Positions 23,543 through 23,980 of a DNA stretch of 23,980 nt are shown here, in pieces (positions within the stretch are counted from its first letter, which is position 1; every line of letters begins with the position of its first letter). Under the pieces are notes generated by a model. It worked only from the letters and a program-made list of their open reading frames with translations, was not told where the DNA came from and searched no databases. The position numbers and the translations under genes were made by a program. The DNA comes from Chloroflexota bacterium (GTDB taxonomy: Bacteria > Chloroflexota > UBA6077): NCBI GenBank assembly GCA_021806765.1, contig JAJZQR010000059.1:1-23980 (forward strand). The letters run 5' to 3'.

Positions 23543-23980
23543 CTACTGGAAAAGCGACCAACGACCAGATGCTGCTGGAGGTCAAGGGCCTCCGCAAGCA
23601 CTTTCCGATCCGAAAGGGATTCTTGCGCAGGGTGGTCGGCCACGTACGGGCTGTGGACGACGTGAACTTCCACATCAGGAAGGGCGAGACCCTTTCCCTA
23701 GTGGGGGAGAGCGGCTGCGGCAAGACCACCACCTCTCGCTGCATCCTGCGGGCTGTCAATCCCACCTCCGGACAGATAATCTTCCGGCCCGAGAACGGGG
23801 ATGCTGTGGACGTCGCGACTCTGCAGAAGGGCAGACTGCGCCCCCTGCGCAGACAGATGCAGATGATCTTTCAGGACCCCTACTCGTCCCTGAACCCTCG
23901 TATGACCCTGCTGGACATCGTGGGGGAGCCGTTGCTGGTCAACGGCATAGGGAACCGGAAGGAGCGGATGGACCGGGTAG
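23539..23980 (+). CDS. Dpp/Opp-type ABC transporter ATP-binding protein (DppF-like), cut by window edge
   Basis: The first 147 codons of the second ATPase are visible. Walker A GESGCGKT is at residues 56-63 and the Q-loop reads [11 protein letters not shown], typical of the DppF/OppF group ([21 protein letters not shown] is also group-typical). GTG at 23539 overlaps the TGA of the preceding ATPase gene and is preceded by GGGAG. The signature motif, Walker B and the C-terminal part lie outside the window. Confidence 0.95.
   Translation, partial: MTTGKATNDQMLLEVKGLRKHFPIRKGFLRRVVGHVRAVDDVNFHIRKGETLSLVGESGCGKTTTSRCILRAVNPTSGQIIFRPENGDAVDVATLQKGRLRPLRRQMQMIFQDPYSSLNPRMTLLDIVGEPLLVNGIGNRKERMDRV

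Noticed and set aside
1..23980. CRISPR arrays, rRNA, complete tRNA genes, transposase genes or prophage genes
   Set aside because: Reading the whole window by eye, I found no spaced direct-repeat array, no rRNA or complete tRNA structure and no recognisable mobile-element protein.

Overview
The window is GC-rich and densely coded, and most likely comes from a Chloroflexota bacterium (Thermomicrobia/Sphaerobacter-like or a relative). The reasons are a type-2 (eukaryote-like) isoleucyl-tRNA synthetase behind a T-box leader, a Tat-type lipoprotein binding protein with an Ala/Pro/Thr/Gly-rich linker, and the overall gene style. This placement is an inference; there is no rRNA or other phylogenetic marker to prove it.

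Left part (1-6.9 kb). A membrane sensor with GAF and PAS domains runs off the left edge on the minus strand. The 609-bp gap that follows holds a MITE-like nested inverted repeat flanked by a 10-bp direct repeat, a second inverted repeat, and a T-box riboswitch with an ATC specifier that controls ileS. The ileS product carries the class I signature as GVHH instead of HxGH. A DUF401 membrane protein, convergent with ileS, follows on the minus strand.

Middle and right part (6.9-24 kb). This is a catabolic gene cluster for an unidentified sugar or sugar-like compound, with a LacI-family regulator. A minus-strand operon (10737 down to 6936) encodes a Gfo/Idh/MocA dehydrogenase, a D-2-hydroxyacid dehydrogenase and two TIM-barrel sugar isomerase/epimerase-like proteins. 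Divergently, the plus strand encodes a family-5 solute-binding lipoprotein, a URO-D superfamily protein, the LacI regulator, a diverged phosphoglucose-isomerase-fold protein, a third TIM-barrel isomerase-like protein, a second Gfo/Idh/MocA dehydrogenase, and a Dpp/Opp-type ABC transporter (two permeases, one complete ATPase, and a second ATPase cut by the right edge).

Control. Two strong promoters (TTGACA-N17-TATTGT before the binding protein, TTGACA-N17-TAGCAT before the PGI-like gene) are each followed at once by the same operator-like sequence built on a 12-bp unit, GGnACCGGTCAC. A third copy lies in the leader of the minus operon, whose own promoter (TTGATG-N17-TATAAT) is visible in the divergent region. 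The simplest reading is that the LacI protein of the cluster represses all three units. Three long, perfect hairpins without a U-tract lie in gaps after catabolic or binding-protein genes.

The most interesting biology is the set of enzymes with altered active sites (PGI-like protein without the usual phosphosugar loop and catalytic Lys, TIM barrel with Asp to His at a metal site, URO-D protein with Cys to His) brought together under one putative regulon for an unknown substrate.
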